Notes: a model not told the origin generated them from the letters alone. A DNA stretch of 64,000 nucleotides from Paenibacillus assamensis DSM 18201 (GCF_000422445.1 NZ_KE383837.1:744001-808000), one strand, 5' to 3'; counted from the stretch's first letter, positions 52,430 through 61,836 are shown. Numbers and translations are program-made.

Positions 52430-53260
52430 CTACTTTTTTCTAACAGGAATTTGAATTTCCGATATGTATTCCTCAGGGTTGCTTGTCATTGAAAGATCAA
52501 TAAGTCCAGCTTCTATCGAATCACCGATTATTTCATAATTTTGCATTTCAATTTCATGTAGTAATATTTCATATGTTTCGTTCGTTTGATTATAGGGTCC
52601 ATGATGATAGGCACAGGCAAATACGCCTTCTTCAATTACATGACGGTCCTCAATCAGGTTCGACATGTAATACACGTTGAGAAACAAACTGTTGTAGGCT
52701 TGATAATTTCTTTTTAACAGACCTTCTTTGGATACCGTGACTCCAATCGTACCTACAAATAATCTCACATCATGCATATGGGCATTGTTCTGCAGCGAAT
52801 AAATGTAATATTCCATCATTTCATCCGTTGCATCTGGTGTGATGGATACCGATGTAATCATCCTTTTCGGGATTCGTTTAAACTCAACCTTATTCCTTAT
52901 TCCCGTCATCGCTTGCTGCATAACAGCTATGTTGCGGTCCATTTTCGCAATCATGAGCGCTATTTCTTGCTGCTTTTGTTCCATAAGCTCTTTTTGCTGC
53001 GTCAAAATATCCAACGTTTTAGATGGGCTCCGCTCATCCACATACTGTTTAATCTGATTCAATGAAATACCCAAATGGCGCAGAAACTTAATAGTATCCA
53101 GCATAAAAAATTGCTCTATTGTGTAGTAGCGATATTGTGTCTTTGGATCAACAATGGCGGGATGAAAGATCCCTTTTTCATCATAGTAACGCAAGGTCGA
53201 TTCAGGTATACGATGCATTCTAGCCATTTCGCCAATCGTAAACTTGGTATTTGTAAACAT
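52430..53260 (-). CDS. MerR-family regulator with C-terminal effector domain (BmrR/BltR-like)
   Basis: 276 residues. Winged-helix HTH FTIGEMARMHRIPESTLRYYDEKGIF, then YRYYTIEQFFMLDTIKFLRHLGIS and a long dimerisation helix to about residue 125. Residues 130-276 form a GyrI-like effector domain (KRMITSVSITPDATDEMMEYY, then VFACAYHHGPYNQTNETYE), which in BmrR binds hydrophobic drugs. It should bind the dyad 22 bp downstream of its own stop and switch on the MATE gene. ATG 53260 with GGAGCGTC upstream. Confidence 0.9.
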   Translation of the reverse strand: MFTNTKFTIGEMARMHRIPESTLRYYDEKGIFHPAIVDPKTQYRYYTIEQFFMLDTIKFLRHLGISLNQIKQYVDERSPSKTLDILTQQKELMEQKQQEIALMIAKMDRNIAVMQQAMTGIRNKVEFKRIPKRMITSVSITPDATDEMMEYYIYSLQNNAHMHDVRLFVGTIGVTVSKEGLLKRNYQAYNSLFLNVYYMSNLIEDRHVIEEGVFACAYHHGPYNQTNETYEILLHEIEMQNYEIIGDSIEAGLIDLSMTSNPEEYISEIQIPVRKK

Positions 53261-53338
53261 GACGCTCCTCCAAGTATGCCATCCTAATCAAATTTTATTA
53301 TTCTTATCGTTTATGTCCTTCATTCGTGCATTTATGTA

Positions 53339-53376
53339 AACAAAAGGGCATCTCCATATAGAGACACCCTTTTGTT
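53339..53376 (-). terminator. Intrinsic terminator of the FGGY kinase gene
   Basis: AACAAAAGGG (53339-53348) and CCCTTTTGTT (53367-53376), with an inner TCTC/GAGA stem, form a hairpin 18 bp past the stop. The 3' arm itself ends TTTTGTT on the minus strand. Confidence 0.75.
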
Positions 53377-53393
53377 GCGACCTGTACATACAA

Positions 53394-54890
53394 CTATTCT
53401 ATGATTGGCAGTTGTCTCAAAAACGCAGCCGTTGGCTCATATCGCTGTTCATAAGCACGCTGGTAGCACTCATGGAAATCAGCTCTCGCTTCAACACGCT
53501 TCGTACCTCGCTGTTCGATGAGACGCTGAATAGCTGCTCCATCTGCAATATGTCCCGTACCCAGCATAGCTGTATACGCAGCTCCAAGCAGTGTAGCTTC
53601 ATCTACTGTCGGAACGATCATCGTTGCGCCCGTTACATCTGCCTTCATTTGCAGCCATGGCTCCGCTCGTGTGCCACCGCCTACAGCGCGCATTTCCGAA
53701 ATCGATTGACCGCATACGCGTTCCCCACTGCGACGGATCATCTCTAACTGATACGATGTACCTTCACATACCGCTTGAAGCAGCTCTGCCTTGCCATGCT
53801 TATTGCTCAAGCCGATAAATGCTCCACGGGTATTGGAGTTCGGGTGTGGTGCCCCACTTCCGCTTAAGTAAGGGAAGAACATAGCATCACAAGGGTACTG
53901 ATCCTGTTGTGTTAATAAGGCTCTTACTTCATCGTATGAGAGCGCATCATCGCCAAGCTGGCGTCTGATCCATTCTAGAGATCCACCTGATGAAGGATTT
54001 CCTCCCATCCAGAAACGTAATCCCGGAATTACATGATAGCCATACGACAATCCCGTCTGGAAATCTTCTTCTCCAAGCTGAGTTGGATGCATTAATCCAA
54101 CCAACGTTTCGGCGGTCCCCATCGATGCAAATACATCGCCGGGAGCAACTGCTCCAACCGCTAAGGAAGCACATACGTGATCATGACCACTAACTGCAAC
54201 AGCAGGTGCTGAACTTAGTCCAAGCGCTTGCACAAGCTCCGGCTTCACCGGACCAAGCGGCGCCCCACTCGGATATACATCCGGGAATAGTTCTGGAGAT
54301 AGACCGAAGTTCTTAATCCATTCGCGATCCCAATCATTCGTACGCATGTCATAAACAAATGTTCGCGTAGCTAGTGAAGGATCAAAGGCCATGACACCGC
54401 TAAGGCGATAAGCAATAAACCCTGACACAGACACCCATCTTGCATCTCGGAACATGTCTGGATCTCGGTCATGCAGCCATAACAGCTTGGGCAAGCCGTG
54501 CTTGAAGGATAAGTGCAGTCCACTGCGCTGGAATAGCTTCAAACGATCATCTGCCGCTCTCACTCGCTCTGCTTGCGGTGTTGAACTTGTATCAAACCAC
54601 GGCAGCAAAGGCGATTGTATCGCACCGCTGTCTTTATGTAATAACAGCCCACTCTCAGCCATGCTGGCTATTCCAATCGCAGCAATGTCCGCCCCCCCAT
54701 GCTGCTCAGTCAGCTCTCGAATCATTTCAACAACATCGTTCCACAGCTGCTCGGCATCATAGACGACGTAACCTTCCCCAGTGTCCTGAGTCAGAGTCGG
54801 ACGGCTAACAATACCTACAACCTCTCCGTTTTCTTCAAACAAACCAACTTTGCGATTCGTCGTTCCAAGATCAATACCTAGCATTCTCAT
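53394..54890 (-). CDS. FGGY-family carbohydrate kinase
   Basis: 498 residues. Both ATPase halves of the FGGY fold are seen: GIDLGTTNRKVGLF at the N-terminus, GHDHVCASLAVGAV with the catalytic Asp, FASMGTAETLVG, and GGGTRAEPWLQMKADVTG plus TLLGAAYTAMLGTG at the C-terminus. It phosphorylates a sugar or sugar acid; gluconate and xylulose kinases belong here. Nearby KDPG aldolase and KDG kinase genes favour a sugar acid. ATG 54890 follows GGGAG; the longer frame to 54902 puts the ribosome site over its GTG. Confidence 0.87.
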   Translation of the reverse strand: MRMLGIDLGTTNRKVGLFEENGEVVGIVSRPTLTQDTGEGYVVYDAEQLWNDVVEMIRELTEQHGGADIAAIGIASMAESGLLLHKDSGAIQSPLLPWFDTSSTPQAERVRAADDRLKLFQRSGLHLSFKHGLPKLLWLHDRDPDMFRDARWVSVSGFIAYRLSGVMAFDPSLATRTFVYDMRTNDWDREWIKNFGLSPELFPDVYPSGAPLGPVKPELVQALGLSSAPAVAVSGHDHVCASLAVGAVAPGDVFASMGTAETLVGLMHPTQLGEEDFQTGLSYGYHVIPGLRFWMGGNPSSGGSLEWIRRQLGDDALSYDEVRALLTQQDQYPCDAMFFPYLSGSGAPHPNSNTRGAFIGLSNKHGKAELLQAVCEGTSYQLEMIRRSGERVCGQSISEMRAVGGGTRAEPWLQMKADVTGATMIVPTVDEATLLGAAYTAMLGTGHIADGAAIQRLIEQRGTKRVEARADFHECYQRAYEQRYEPTAAFLRQLPIIE

Positions 54891-54957
54891 TATTTTGTCC
54901 ACTCCCTAAGTTGCTGCTTTCTCTACGAAATAATTTGTATAACTTGTTTCAAACCAT

Positions 54958-55719
54958 CTATATTCGCTTAAACGCTGCTTCCAGCAAAAGTCCAGATGAA
55001 TGATGGAACACAGCATCTGCTTCATGGTCAAACGGTGTACTTGTTCGATTAATGATAATAGTAGCTGCTTGACTCCCCATTTGGGCAAAGCTTGCAGCTG
55101 GCTGCACGGATAAAGATGTCCCTGCAATAATAAGCAGATCCGTATGCTGAACATAACGAACTGCATTTGCAATCACTTGTTCATTCAACGTTTCACCGTA
55201 TAGCACAACATCAGGCTTCAGTACGCCGCCACAGGCTGAGCAATGCGGAATAACACTTGCACTTTCCAGTACTGTTGCTAGTGGATAGCTCTTTTTGCAT
55301 GATAGGCAATTATTGCGATGTACGGAACCGTGAAGCTCAATAACCTCTTTACTTCCCGCCGCTTGATGCAGGCCATCTATATTTTGAGTAATGATCGCCT
55401 GAAGCTTCCCTTGCTGCTCCAATTGAGCCAATACATAATGTCCTACATTCGGCTTCGCTTCGGGATGAATCAACTTATCACGATAGAACGTGTAAAACAT
55501 TTCTGGATCTCGGTCGTAAAAAGGGCGGCTGACCATAATTTCTGGAGCATGCGGGTAAACTTGTTGTTCGGCAAAAATCCCATCTTGTGAACGGAAGTCA
55601 GGGATACCACTTTCGGTAGAAGTACCTGCCCCTCCAAAAAATACGATGCGACTGTGTTTGCTTATATATTGGGCAAGCTTATCAGCAGCTTCATCAAATG
55701 AGTAGGTTCGGCTTGGCAT
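54958..55719 (-). CDS. Sir2-family NAD-dependent protein deacylase
   Basis: 253 residues from ATG 55719; upstream in-frame codons overlap the AAGGAG site. Sirtuin landmarks: FFGGAGTSTESGIPDFRS, ITQNIDGLH, ELHGSVHRNNC with the catalytic His, four zinc-type cysteines (CLSCKK and CSACGG), DVVLYGETL and IIAGTSLSVQPAA. It removes acyl groups from lysine using NAD+. It sits between the FGGY kinase and the KDPG aldolase on the same strand; in Bacillales sirtuins can control acyl-CoA synthetase, so a metabolic regulatory role here is possible (inference). A second frame at 54906-55172 is a shadow. Confidence 0.93.
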   Translation of the reverse strand: MPSRTYSFDEAADKLAQYISKHSRIVFFGGAGTSTESGIPDFRSQDGIFAEQQVYPHAPEIMVSRPFYDRDPEMFYTFYRDKLIHPEAKPNVGHYVLAQLEQQGKLQAIITQNIDGLHQAAGSKEVIELHGSVHRNNCLSCKKSYPLATVLESASVIPHCSACGGVLKPDVVLYGETLNEQVIANAVRYVQHTDLLIIAGTSLSVQPAASFAQMGSQAATIIINRTSTPFDHEADAVFHHSSGLLLEAAFKRI

Positions 55720-55799
55720 TCCTACACGCATCTCCTTTATCACTTCATTTACTCGTACAATTATACATCGAACTAGCACAAAATAAAAAACTACAAAAA

Positions 55800-55845
55800 G
55801 ATGCCGATCAAGGTCAAATTGCTGTAAAAGACCTCAAACGGCACC
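55800..55845 (-). terminator. Intrinsic terminator of the kdgK-eda operon
   Basis: On the minus strand GGTGCCGTTTGAGGTC (55845-55830) pairs with GACCTTGATCGGCATC (55815-55800) in an interrupted stem followed by TTTTTGTAGTTTTTT. It lies 28 bp past the aldolase stop, separating it from the sirtuin gene. Confidence 0.75.
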
Positions 55846-55873
55846 ATTATGTCTGTATATATAAATGACTGAT

Positions 55874-56572
55874 TTAAGAACGTACCGCAACCTCAGCTTT
55901 GGCTGATAATTCAGCCTTTGCCTGATCATAAGCTTGTCTATAGCGTTCTGCTTGCTTGCGCACATGGCTCATATCGCCTGTAGCAACGGCTTCCTTCGTA
56001 AGATCAGAACCGATACCAACTGCGATAGCTCCCGAACGCAGCCATTCGCCAATATTGCTAACATTCACTCCACCTGTCGGCATAAAGTTCGCTTGCGGAA
56101 GCGGACCTTTCAAGGTTTGAATAATGGACGGTGCAAACATATTGCCAGGGAATAGCTTCACAATGTCAACGCCTAGCTCCAACGCATGCTGCACGTCCTT
56201 GATCGTCATCGTGCCCGGCATCATCGGAACTTGATACAAATTGCACATTTTGACCGTTTCAGGATCTAGAGATGGGCTCACGATGAATTCGGAACCTGCC
56301 AACATGGCTGCACGGGCAGTAGCAGAATCCAATACGGTACCCGCTCCTATAATCGCATAAGGACGATCGGACTGTGGATCAGATGAATACTTCATACTAA
56401 GCTGTTCAATTGCTCGCAGCGCATGTGGAACGGTCAATGTAATCTCGATGACGCGAATGCCGCCTGCTATCGCTTGCTCTGCCATTTCAACAACTTGCTC
56501 GTAACTATCTGCACGAAGGACAGCAACAACACCTTCAGCATGAATGGCCTGTAGAAGTCTAATCTTGTTCAT
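55874..56572 (-). CDS. eda: KDPG/KHG aldolase
   Basis: 232 residues, class I aldolase of the Entner-Doudoroff type. Motifs: VVAVLRADSYEQVVEMAEQAI, IEITLTVPHA with the catalytic Glu, IGAGTVLDSATARAA, SPSLDPETV, the Schiff-base Lys in VDIVKLFPGN and FMPTGGVNV. It cleaves 2-keto-3-deoxy-6-phosphogluconate to pyruvate and glyceraldehyde-3-phosphate. The KDG kinase gene 25 bp upstream supplies its substrate. Confidence 0.92.
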   Translation of the reverse strand: MNKIRLLQAIHAEGVVAVLRADSYEQVVEMAEQAIAGGIRVIEITLTVPHALRAIEQLSMKYSSDPQSDRPYAIIGAGTVLDSATARAAMLAGSEFIVSPSLDPETVKMCNLYQVPMMPGTMTIKDVQHALELGVDIVKLFPGNMFAPSIIQTLKGPLPQANFMPTGGVNVSNIGEWLRSGAIAVGIGSDLTKEAVATGDMSHVRKQAERYRQAYDQAKAELSAKAEVAVRS

Positions 56573-56597
56573 CAGTTAAGCACTCTCCCTTATCCAT

Positions 56598-57581
56598 TTA
56601 TCTCTCAATATGTATCGAATTCGCCAAACTAGCCTGCACTTGCTTCCAGGTAGGAAGTGCTTCCCAATCACCTACTGCTTGAACGACCATCGCTCCTGAT
56701 ACATTTCCTAGCTGTACCGCCTCAACAGGCTCATAGCCACGCAATAATCCAGACAACACACCAGCGCAGAAAGCATCTCCAGCACCTACAGTATCCAACA
56801 CATGCTCCACAGGTTGATACGGAACCTCATCCACTTGAGAACCCCGAACGACGTAGTTCACGCCGCGCCCCTGCTCAATACCACCTTTAACAATACAAAC
56901 CGCAGGGATCAAAGCTAGCTGCTTGAAAATATGACGCTCATCGTCCGAATTGTAGAGCAGCTTTAATTCATCGAGCCCAGGCAAAAAATAGTCGCATTCA
57001 TGAGCCAAGGGCAGCAATCGTGCTCTCGCTTCTTCAATCGACCAAAGCTTTAAACGCAAATTCGGATCAAAGCTGACTTTGCGTCCCGCATCCTTAGCTA
57101 TGCGAACAGCAGCCTCAACCGTAGTGGCACAATTATCATTCAAGGCGCATGTAATCCCTGTCACGTGGAGCATACGTGCTGACTGAATAAACGATGTATC
57201 CAGCATGTCAGGTCGCATCGTGCTTGCGGCAGAATGCTTCCGATAGTAGTAGACAGATGAACGGCCGCCTACCGACTCTCGCAGCATAATACCGGTTGGT
57301 GAACCCGCAATATGATTCACACGTGAAATGTCAACGCCTTCGCCACGAATGGCTTTCGCCACATAATGTCCATATGGATCGTCACCAAGTAAACTCATCC
57401 ATGCAGAACGATGTCCTAATCGAGACAGTCCGATAGCAACATTGCTTTCAGCACCGCCAAAAGACTTCTGAACGGTAGAAGCATATTCAAGTCCCCGTGA
57501 ATCAGCCGCATGCAGCAGTGCCATCGATTCACCTAACGTGACTAACTCTAGCTGATCACGATGAGACAACGTTTCATTCAT
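56598..57581 (-). CDS. kdgK: 2-keto-3-deoxygluconate kinase (PfkB family)
   Basis: 327 residues. PfkB/ribokinase fold: LVTLGESMALLH, FGGAESNVAIGLSRLG, GITCALNDN, SFDPNLRLKLWS, FLPGLDELKLLY and the ATP/catalytic motif DTVGAGDAFCAGVLSGLL. It phosphorylates KDG to KDPG, the substrate of the aldolase encoded next. Hexuronate or pectin-derived KDG is the usual source, but no uronate-degrading gene is in view. ATG 57581 follows GGAGCGG at a slightly long spacing; a TTG three codons earlier abuts the site. Confidence 0.88.
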   Translation of the reverse strand: MNETLSHRDQLELVTLGESMALLHAADSRGLEYASTVQKSFGGAESNVAIGLSRLGHRSAWMSLLGDDPYGHYVAKAIRGEGVDISRVNHIAGSPTGIMLRESVGGRSSVYYYRKHSAASTMRPDMLDTSFIQSARMLHVTGITCALNDNCATTVEAAVRIAKDAGRKVSFDPNLRLKLWSIEEARARLLPLAHECDYFLPGLDELKLLYNSDDERHIFKQLALIPAVCIVKGGIEQGRGVNYVVRGSQVDEVPYQPVEHVLDTVGAGDAFCAGVLSGLLRGYEPVEAVQLGNVSGAMVVQAVGDWEALPTWKQVQASLANSIHIER

Positions 57582-57896
57582 GAGAGACAACCGCTCCTTC
57601 CACGTCTTGGATATAACTTAAGTGTATCTCTACCAAAAGTTACCGTCAATCTTTATCCTCTCTTGCGACTTCGGAATCTCGCAGTTATTGTTCAAAAGGA
57701 TAATAGATTTCATCGTTCTACATCGTACTATTTACATTCCTCGTTCAAAGAAATGTCATAAGGTAAAACGATCTATTTAAATGTTTGTGACATCGATCAC
57801 AATCTATTGTGCCATCGTATGATATCTTGTGGATAGAGATAAATGAAATACAGCATCGCGAGTGAAATAGGCCGCATCTTAGAGGAGGACTTAACC
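57582..57896. other. Divergent intergenic region between kdgK and the acyltransferase gene
   Basis: 315 bp. The kdgK-proximal half shows no certain promoter. The other half holds a CRP/FNR-type dyad (57785-57802) and a TATGAT -10-like box (57818-57823) reading toward the acyltransferase gene. Confidence 0.4.
57785..57802 (+). promoter_or_regulatory. CRP/FNR-type operator upstream of the acyltransferase gene
   Basis: TTGTGA (57785-57790), six bases, TCACAA (57797-57802): the TGTGA-N6-TCACA consensus of CRP/FNR regulators, including FNR of Bacillales. A TATGAT box begins 16 bp downstream. The dyad centre would lie about 37-42 bp from the start site, the usual place for activation by contact with RNA polymerase. 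Confidence 0.6.
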
Positions 57897-58985
57897 ATGT
57901 GGCTTCGCTTTGTGCCTCATCGCACGCGAAGTATAGTGCCGACGATCTCACATGGGAGTGGAGAGACATTCGGCCTCAACTTACGTTTTATACTTATCGT
58001 CACCGTCTTTATTGCAAATGCAATTGAGCCGCTAATTAACACCATGCCTGAGATGAAAGCATTGTTTTTGTGGATATTTACGTTCCATATGCCGCTCTTT
58101 GTTGGTGTTACGGGCTATTTTGCACGAACGAATCTGTTTGGACCGAATGGCAACCGAATTTTGAAGCAAATTGCCTTGCAGTATGTACTGTTTCAATCGA
58201 TTTACTCTGTACTAGATATGACGCTGTTTCAGGTTCCTGGTATTACGCATTCCTTCTTTGTTCCTTATTTATTGCTATGGTTTCTTGTCGGTCATGCGAT
58301 ATGGAGACTCGTGCTGCGGAGCTTCATTCGATGGAATGTACGTTATCCCATTTGGATAGCTGTGGCGTTAGGTGTATGTATCGGATTCATTCCTATCGAG
58401 GGAGATTGGCTGGGACTTTCCCGTACATTCGTGTACTTGCCATTTTTCATTATCGGATACTATTTTCCTTTTGACACGCTAGCTCGTTGGTTCGCTACAC
58501 CTATACGTTTTATAGCTGCAAGCATATCTGGAATTTTGCTTGTCGCACTATTTCAACTGCATCCTTATATCGATCCTGCGTGGCTTATGAATAGCTTTAC
58601 GTATGATCAATTAGGCTGGGAAATGAATTCACTTGCCATCATGATGCGACTATCTATCTATGCATTGGAACTGCTCGCATCCGCAGCATTTCTAGCATGG
58701 GTTCCTACGCGCATATGTGCGATTACCGATTGCGGACGACGAACTTTGTATGTATTTCTGATACACGGGCTGCTCATTCGATTCGCCGAATACTTTGGGC
58801 TCTATACGTACATTGATTCCAGTATATTGGCCATTTGTCTCATACTAGTATCTGTAGGTTGTACCATTATTCTTACTCATCGATTCGTAAAAACCGTTTG
58901 TCACCCATTCATCGAACCAAATGGAGAAGCTGTATTTGGCTGGATTCGCCTTCAACCAAGGCGACGGCGTATGAAGCATAGTTAG
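57897..58985 (+). CDS. Membrane acyltransferase (acyltransferase-3/COG3594-like)
   Basis: 362 residues from ATG 57897, which has AGAGGAGG upstream; an in-frame extension to 57843 is not supported. About ten membrane helices. FTFHMPLFVGVTGYFAR is the conserved block of fucose-4-O-acetylase-like (NolL) and acyltransferase-3 proteins; the normal early His (RxxH/D) motif is not obvious. Relatives O-acetylate surface polysaccharides or lipids using acetyl-CoA. The C-terminus is basic (PRRRRMKHS). It is a single gene with a terminator and a CRP/FNR-like site upstream. Confidence 0.8.
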   Translation: MWLRFVPHRTRSIVPTISHGSGETFGLNLRFILIVTVFIANAIEPLINTMPEMKALFLWIFTFHMPLFVGVTGYFARTNLFGPNGNRILKQIALQYVLFQSIYSVLDMTLFQVPGITHSFFVPYLLLWFLVGHAIWRLVLRSFIRWNVRYPIWIAVALGVCIGFIPIEGDWLGLSRTFVYLPFFIIGYYFPFDTLARWFATPIRFIAASISGILLVALFQLHPYIDPAWLMNSFTYDQLGWEMNSLAIMMRLSIYALELLASAAFLAWVPTRICAITDCGRRTLYVFLIHGLLIRFAEYFGLYTYIDSSILAICLILVSVGCTIILTHRFVKTVCHPFIEPNGEAVFGWIRLQPRRRRMKHS

Positions 58986-59070
58986 CCTCCCCCCGCTAAC
59001 GCTTTCCCTCAATACGCTGCAAGTATGCCAGTCAGATGCTTCATATATAATTCACACGCTTCACTCCTGC

Positions 59071-59102
59071 AAAGAAGACACGGATTGCTCCGTGTCTTCT
59101 TT
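59071..59102 (+). terminator. Intrinsic terminator of the acyltransferase gene
   Basis: AAAGAAGACACGG (59071-59083) and CCGTGTCTTCTTT (59090-59102) form a perfect 13-bp stem with a 6-nt loop, ending in TTCTTTG. It also faces the convergent signal peptidase gene. Confidence 0.82.
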
Positions 59103-59144
59103 GATTGCATCTTAATTCGCTCATCTAGCCTATAGCCTATTTCA

Positions 59145-59705
59145 TTATTTAATAAGTTCAATATCATTAAGCGGCCAAAAGACTAGCTCTGCCCGCCCTA
59201 CAATTGCATCAAACTCTACAAATCCTTCAGAAGGATCACGGCTGTCTCTGCTTTTGGATCGATTATCTCCCATAACGAACAACGTATTGTCTGGGACAGT
59301 TTGCTCTTCAAAATTTATAAAATTGTACGAAGTTCCTGCCTTTTTTGCTTGTTCCACGGCTTCTTTTAAGTACGGCTCATCAAACAGCTTACCATTTATA
59401 TAAACTTGATCTCCTTCTACTCGTACTTTCTCACCAGGTAGTGCAATCACTCGCTTTATATGATCAGGCCCTTTTTTGGATTGAAAAACAATAATTTCTC
59501 CTCTTTTAGGTTCAGCAAACTGATAAAGTAGTTTATTCACCATAACTCTTTCACCTGTATACAGCCTTGGTTCCATAGAATACCCACTTACGACAGAAGG
59601 TGAAGCTATGAACAACCGGAGGATAAAGAAAATGAGAACAGCCAATAAAATAGCTTTGGCCCATTCCCATACCTGATTTTTAGTTTGCGCAGCTTGCGTA
59701 TCCAT
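59145..59705 (-). CDS. sipT: Type I signal peptidase
   Basis: 186 residues, Sip type with one N-terminal membrane anchor (WAKAILLAVLIFFILRLFI). Catalytic Ser is in VVSGYSMEPRL and catalytic Lys in PDHIKRVIALPGE; GDNRSKSRDSRDP is the box E motif. It removes signal peptides from exported pre-proteins at the outer face of the membrane. The chosen ATG at 59705 and an in-frame GTG at 59714 both follow GGAGAGG; the ATG at 59726 has no site. The gene symbol is the closest Bacillus name; the exact orthologue cannot be settled. Confidence 0.92.
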   Translation of the reverse strand: MDTQAAQTKNQVWEWAKAILLAVLIFFILRLFIASPSVVSGYSMEPRLYTGERVMVNKLLYQFAEPKRGEIIVFQSKKGPDHIKRVIALPGEKVRVEGDQVYINGKLFDEPYLKEAVEQAKKAGTSYNFINFEEQTVPDNTLFVMGDNRSKSRDSRDPSEGFVEFDAIVGRAELVFWPLNDIELIK

Positions 59706-59726
59706 TGCTATCACGATCCTCTCCAT

Positions 59727-60121
59727 TCGGATTTAATAGACTTGGGCCTATAACTAATAAAAGGAAGTAATCCATTTAATTTTATTACATAATTATGGTA
59801 TCAATTAGTATCATTGGTGTCAAATGTAACCATAATGCGTGTAACCATAATGCGTAGAAATTTTTCAGTTTTCATAATTGTTTGTGTCCTTTACCGAGTA
59901 TTTTACGAGACTAATAGCTACACCTATTATTCCTATTTATCTAATATGAAATATACTTCTCCATACACAATGCACAGTATGAAATCGGTTCATCTCTTTT
60001 TTATGATTCCATCGCATTTTTCTGGCCTTTTCTTGGTAGAAATTACTCATTAGTTGTGATAGACTCAATAGAAATATACACACACCAATGCAATAACGCG
60101 AAGAAGTGGAGGATATTGGAT
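59727..60121. other. Divergent intergenic region upstream of ilvD
   Basis: 395 bp, AT-rich. It contains a tandem 15-bp repeat (59826-59855). No T-box (AGGGUGG-type) sequence and no strong terminator were seen, so ilvD regulation is not evident. No gene is supported. Confidence 0.45.
59826..59855. repeat. Two perfect tandem copies of a 15-bp unit
   Basis: GTAACCATAATGCGT occurs at 59826-59840 and again at 59841-59855, between the divergent signal peptidase and ilvD genes. It could be a paired regulator-binding site or a simple duplication. Confidence 0.85.
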
Positions 60122-61807
60122 ATGAAAGCCCCTAAGATGCGTTCAGACATGATCAAGAAAGGTTTCGATCGCGCCCCTCACCGCAGCTTGCTGCGCGCTG
60201 CAGGCGTGAAGGAAGAAGACTTTGACAAGCCGTTTATTGCTGTATGTAACTCGTACATAGACATCGTTCCTGGCCATGTTCATTTGCAGGAATTCGGTAA
60301 GATCGTAAAAGAAGCAATTCGTGAAGCTGGCGGTGTTCCGTTCGAATTTAACACGATTGGTGTTGATGACGGAATTGCGATGGGCCATATCGGTATGCGT
60401 TATTCCCTCCCTAGCCGAGAAATTATTGCAGACTCGCTAGAAACTGTAGTATCCGCACACTGGTTTGACGGTATGGTGTGCATTCCTAACTGCGACAAGA
60501 TTACACCAGGTATGATTATGGGGGCATTGCGCGTCAATATCCCAACTGTATTTGTAAGCGGTGGGCCAATGAAAGCAGGTAAAGACTCCAACGGTCGTTC
60601 GATTTCCTTATCAAGTGTATTCGAAGGCGTAGGAGCGTTCCAAGCTGGTAAAATAGATGAAGCAAGTCTGACGGAACTTGAACAATACGGCTGCCCTACT
60701 TGCGGCTCCTGCTCCGGTATGTTCACAGCCAACTCCATGAACTGTCTAGCAGAAGCAATGGGTATTGCTCTACCAGGTAATGGTACGATACTAGCCGTAT
60801 CTCCAGAGCGCCGCGAGTTCGTTAAGAAATCCGCGAAGCAGCTTATGGAACTGATCAAAACTGACTTAAAACCACGTGACATCGTGACGAAGGAAGCTAT
60901 CGATAATGCTTTCGCAGTCGATATGGCAATGGGTGGATCTACAAATACGGTGCTGCATACGCTCGCTATCGCGATCGAAGCAGGTATTGACTATCCAATT
61001 GCTCGCATTAATGAAGTGGCACAGCGCGTACCTCATTTGGCGAAGATTGCTCCAGCTTCTGACTATCATATTGAAGATGTTCATTTGGCTGGCGGTGTCA
61101 GCGCTGTACTTAACGAGCTGCTCAAGAAAGAAGGGGCTCTGCACGGCGACTGTATAACCGTAACAGGCAAAACATTGCGTGAGAACGTACAAGATTCACC
61201 AATTCAAGATACAGATGTTATCCATACATTAGATAACCCGCATTCAGAGCGCGGCGGATTGGCTGTTCTATTCGGCAACTTGGCTCCTGAAGGTGCTATT
61301 ATCAAGGTTGGAGCTGTTGACGCATCTGTTGGTGGACGCCATGTCGGACCAGCTATCTGCTTCGATTCTCAAGATGAAGCACTCGCCGGTATCGCAAACG
61401 GTCTCGTCAAAGAAGGACATGTTGTTGTTATTCGCTACGAAGGTCCGAAAGGCGGACCTGGTATGCCAGAAATGCTTGCACCTACATCACAAATCGTAGG
61501 TATGGGCCTAGGAGCCAAAGTCGGTCTAATCACAGATGGACGCTTCTCAGGAGCATCTCGCGGCATTAGTATTGGCCACATCTCTCCAGAAGCAGCAGAA
61601 GGCGGACCGATTGCTTTCGTTCATGACGGAGATATTATCGACCTTGACCTACACAACCGCAAAATAGAGCTGCAAATATCGGATGAAGAATTAGAGGCAC
61701 GTCGTGCTAATTGGAAAGAATTTGAGCCAAAAGTTAAGACTGGCTATCTAGCACGCTACTCCAAGCTCGTTACGAATGCAAGCCAAGGCGGCGTACTTAA
61801 GATTTAA
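60122..61807 (+). CDS. ilvD: Dihydroxy-acid dehydratase
   Basis: 561 residues, the standard length, from ATG 60122, which follows GTGGAGG; the frame runs to 60056 without support. Iron-sulfur cysteines are in [24 protein letters not shown] and [26 protein letters not shown]-type [14 protein letters not shown] and [10 protein letters not shown] are also present. It dehydrates dihydroxy acids to the keto acids that become valine, isoleucine and leucine. It stands alone here, away from other ilv or leu genes. Confidence 0.97.
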   Translation: MKAPKMRSDMIKKGFDRAPHRSLLRAAGVKEEDFDKPFIAVCNSYIDIVPGHVHLQEFGKIVKEAIREAGGVPFEFNTIGVDDGIAMGHIGMRYSLPSREIIADSLETVVSAHWFDGMVCIPNCDKITPGMIMGALRVNIPTVFVSGGPMKAGKDSNGRSISLSSVFEGVGAFQAGKIDEASLTELEQYGCPTCGSCSGMFTANSMNCLAEAMGIALPGNGTILAVSPERREFVKKSAKQLMELIKTDLKPRDIVTKEAIDNAFAVDMAMGGSTNTVLHTLAIAIEAGIDYPIARINEVAQRVPHLAKIAPASDYHIEDVHLAGGVSAVLNELLKKEGALHGDCITVTGKTLRENVQDSPIQDTDVIHTLDNPHSERGGLAVLFGNLAPEGAIIKVGAVDASVGGRHVGPAICFDSQDEALAGIANGLVKEGHVVVIRYEGPKGGPGMPEMLAPTSQIVGMGLGAKVGLITDGRFSGASRGISIGHISPEAAEGGPIAFVHDGDIIDLDLHNRKIELQISDEELEARRANWKEFEPKVKTGYLARYSKLVTNASQGGVLKI

Positions 61808-61836
61808 CGAATCGTACAGCACTTATATATAGTAGA

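Noticed and set aside
54906-55172. Minus-strand 88-codon frame after the sirtuin start region
   Set aside because: Out-of-frame shadow of the sirtuin gene, which has all family motifs.
59727-60121. T-box riboswitch before ilvD
   Set aside because: No AGGGUGG-type antiterminator bulge or terminator hairpin could be found in this region.
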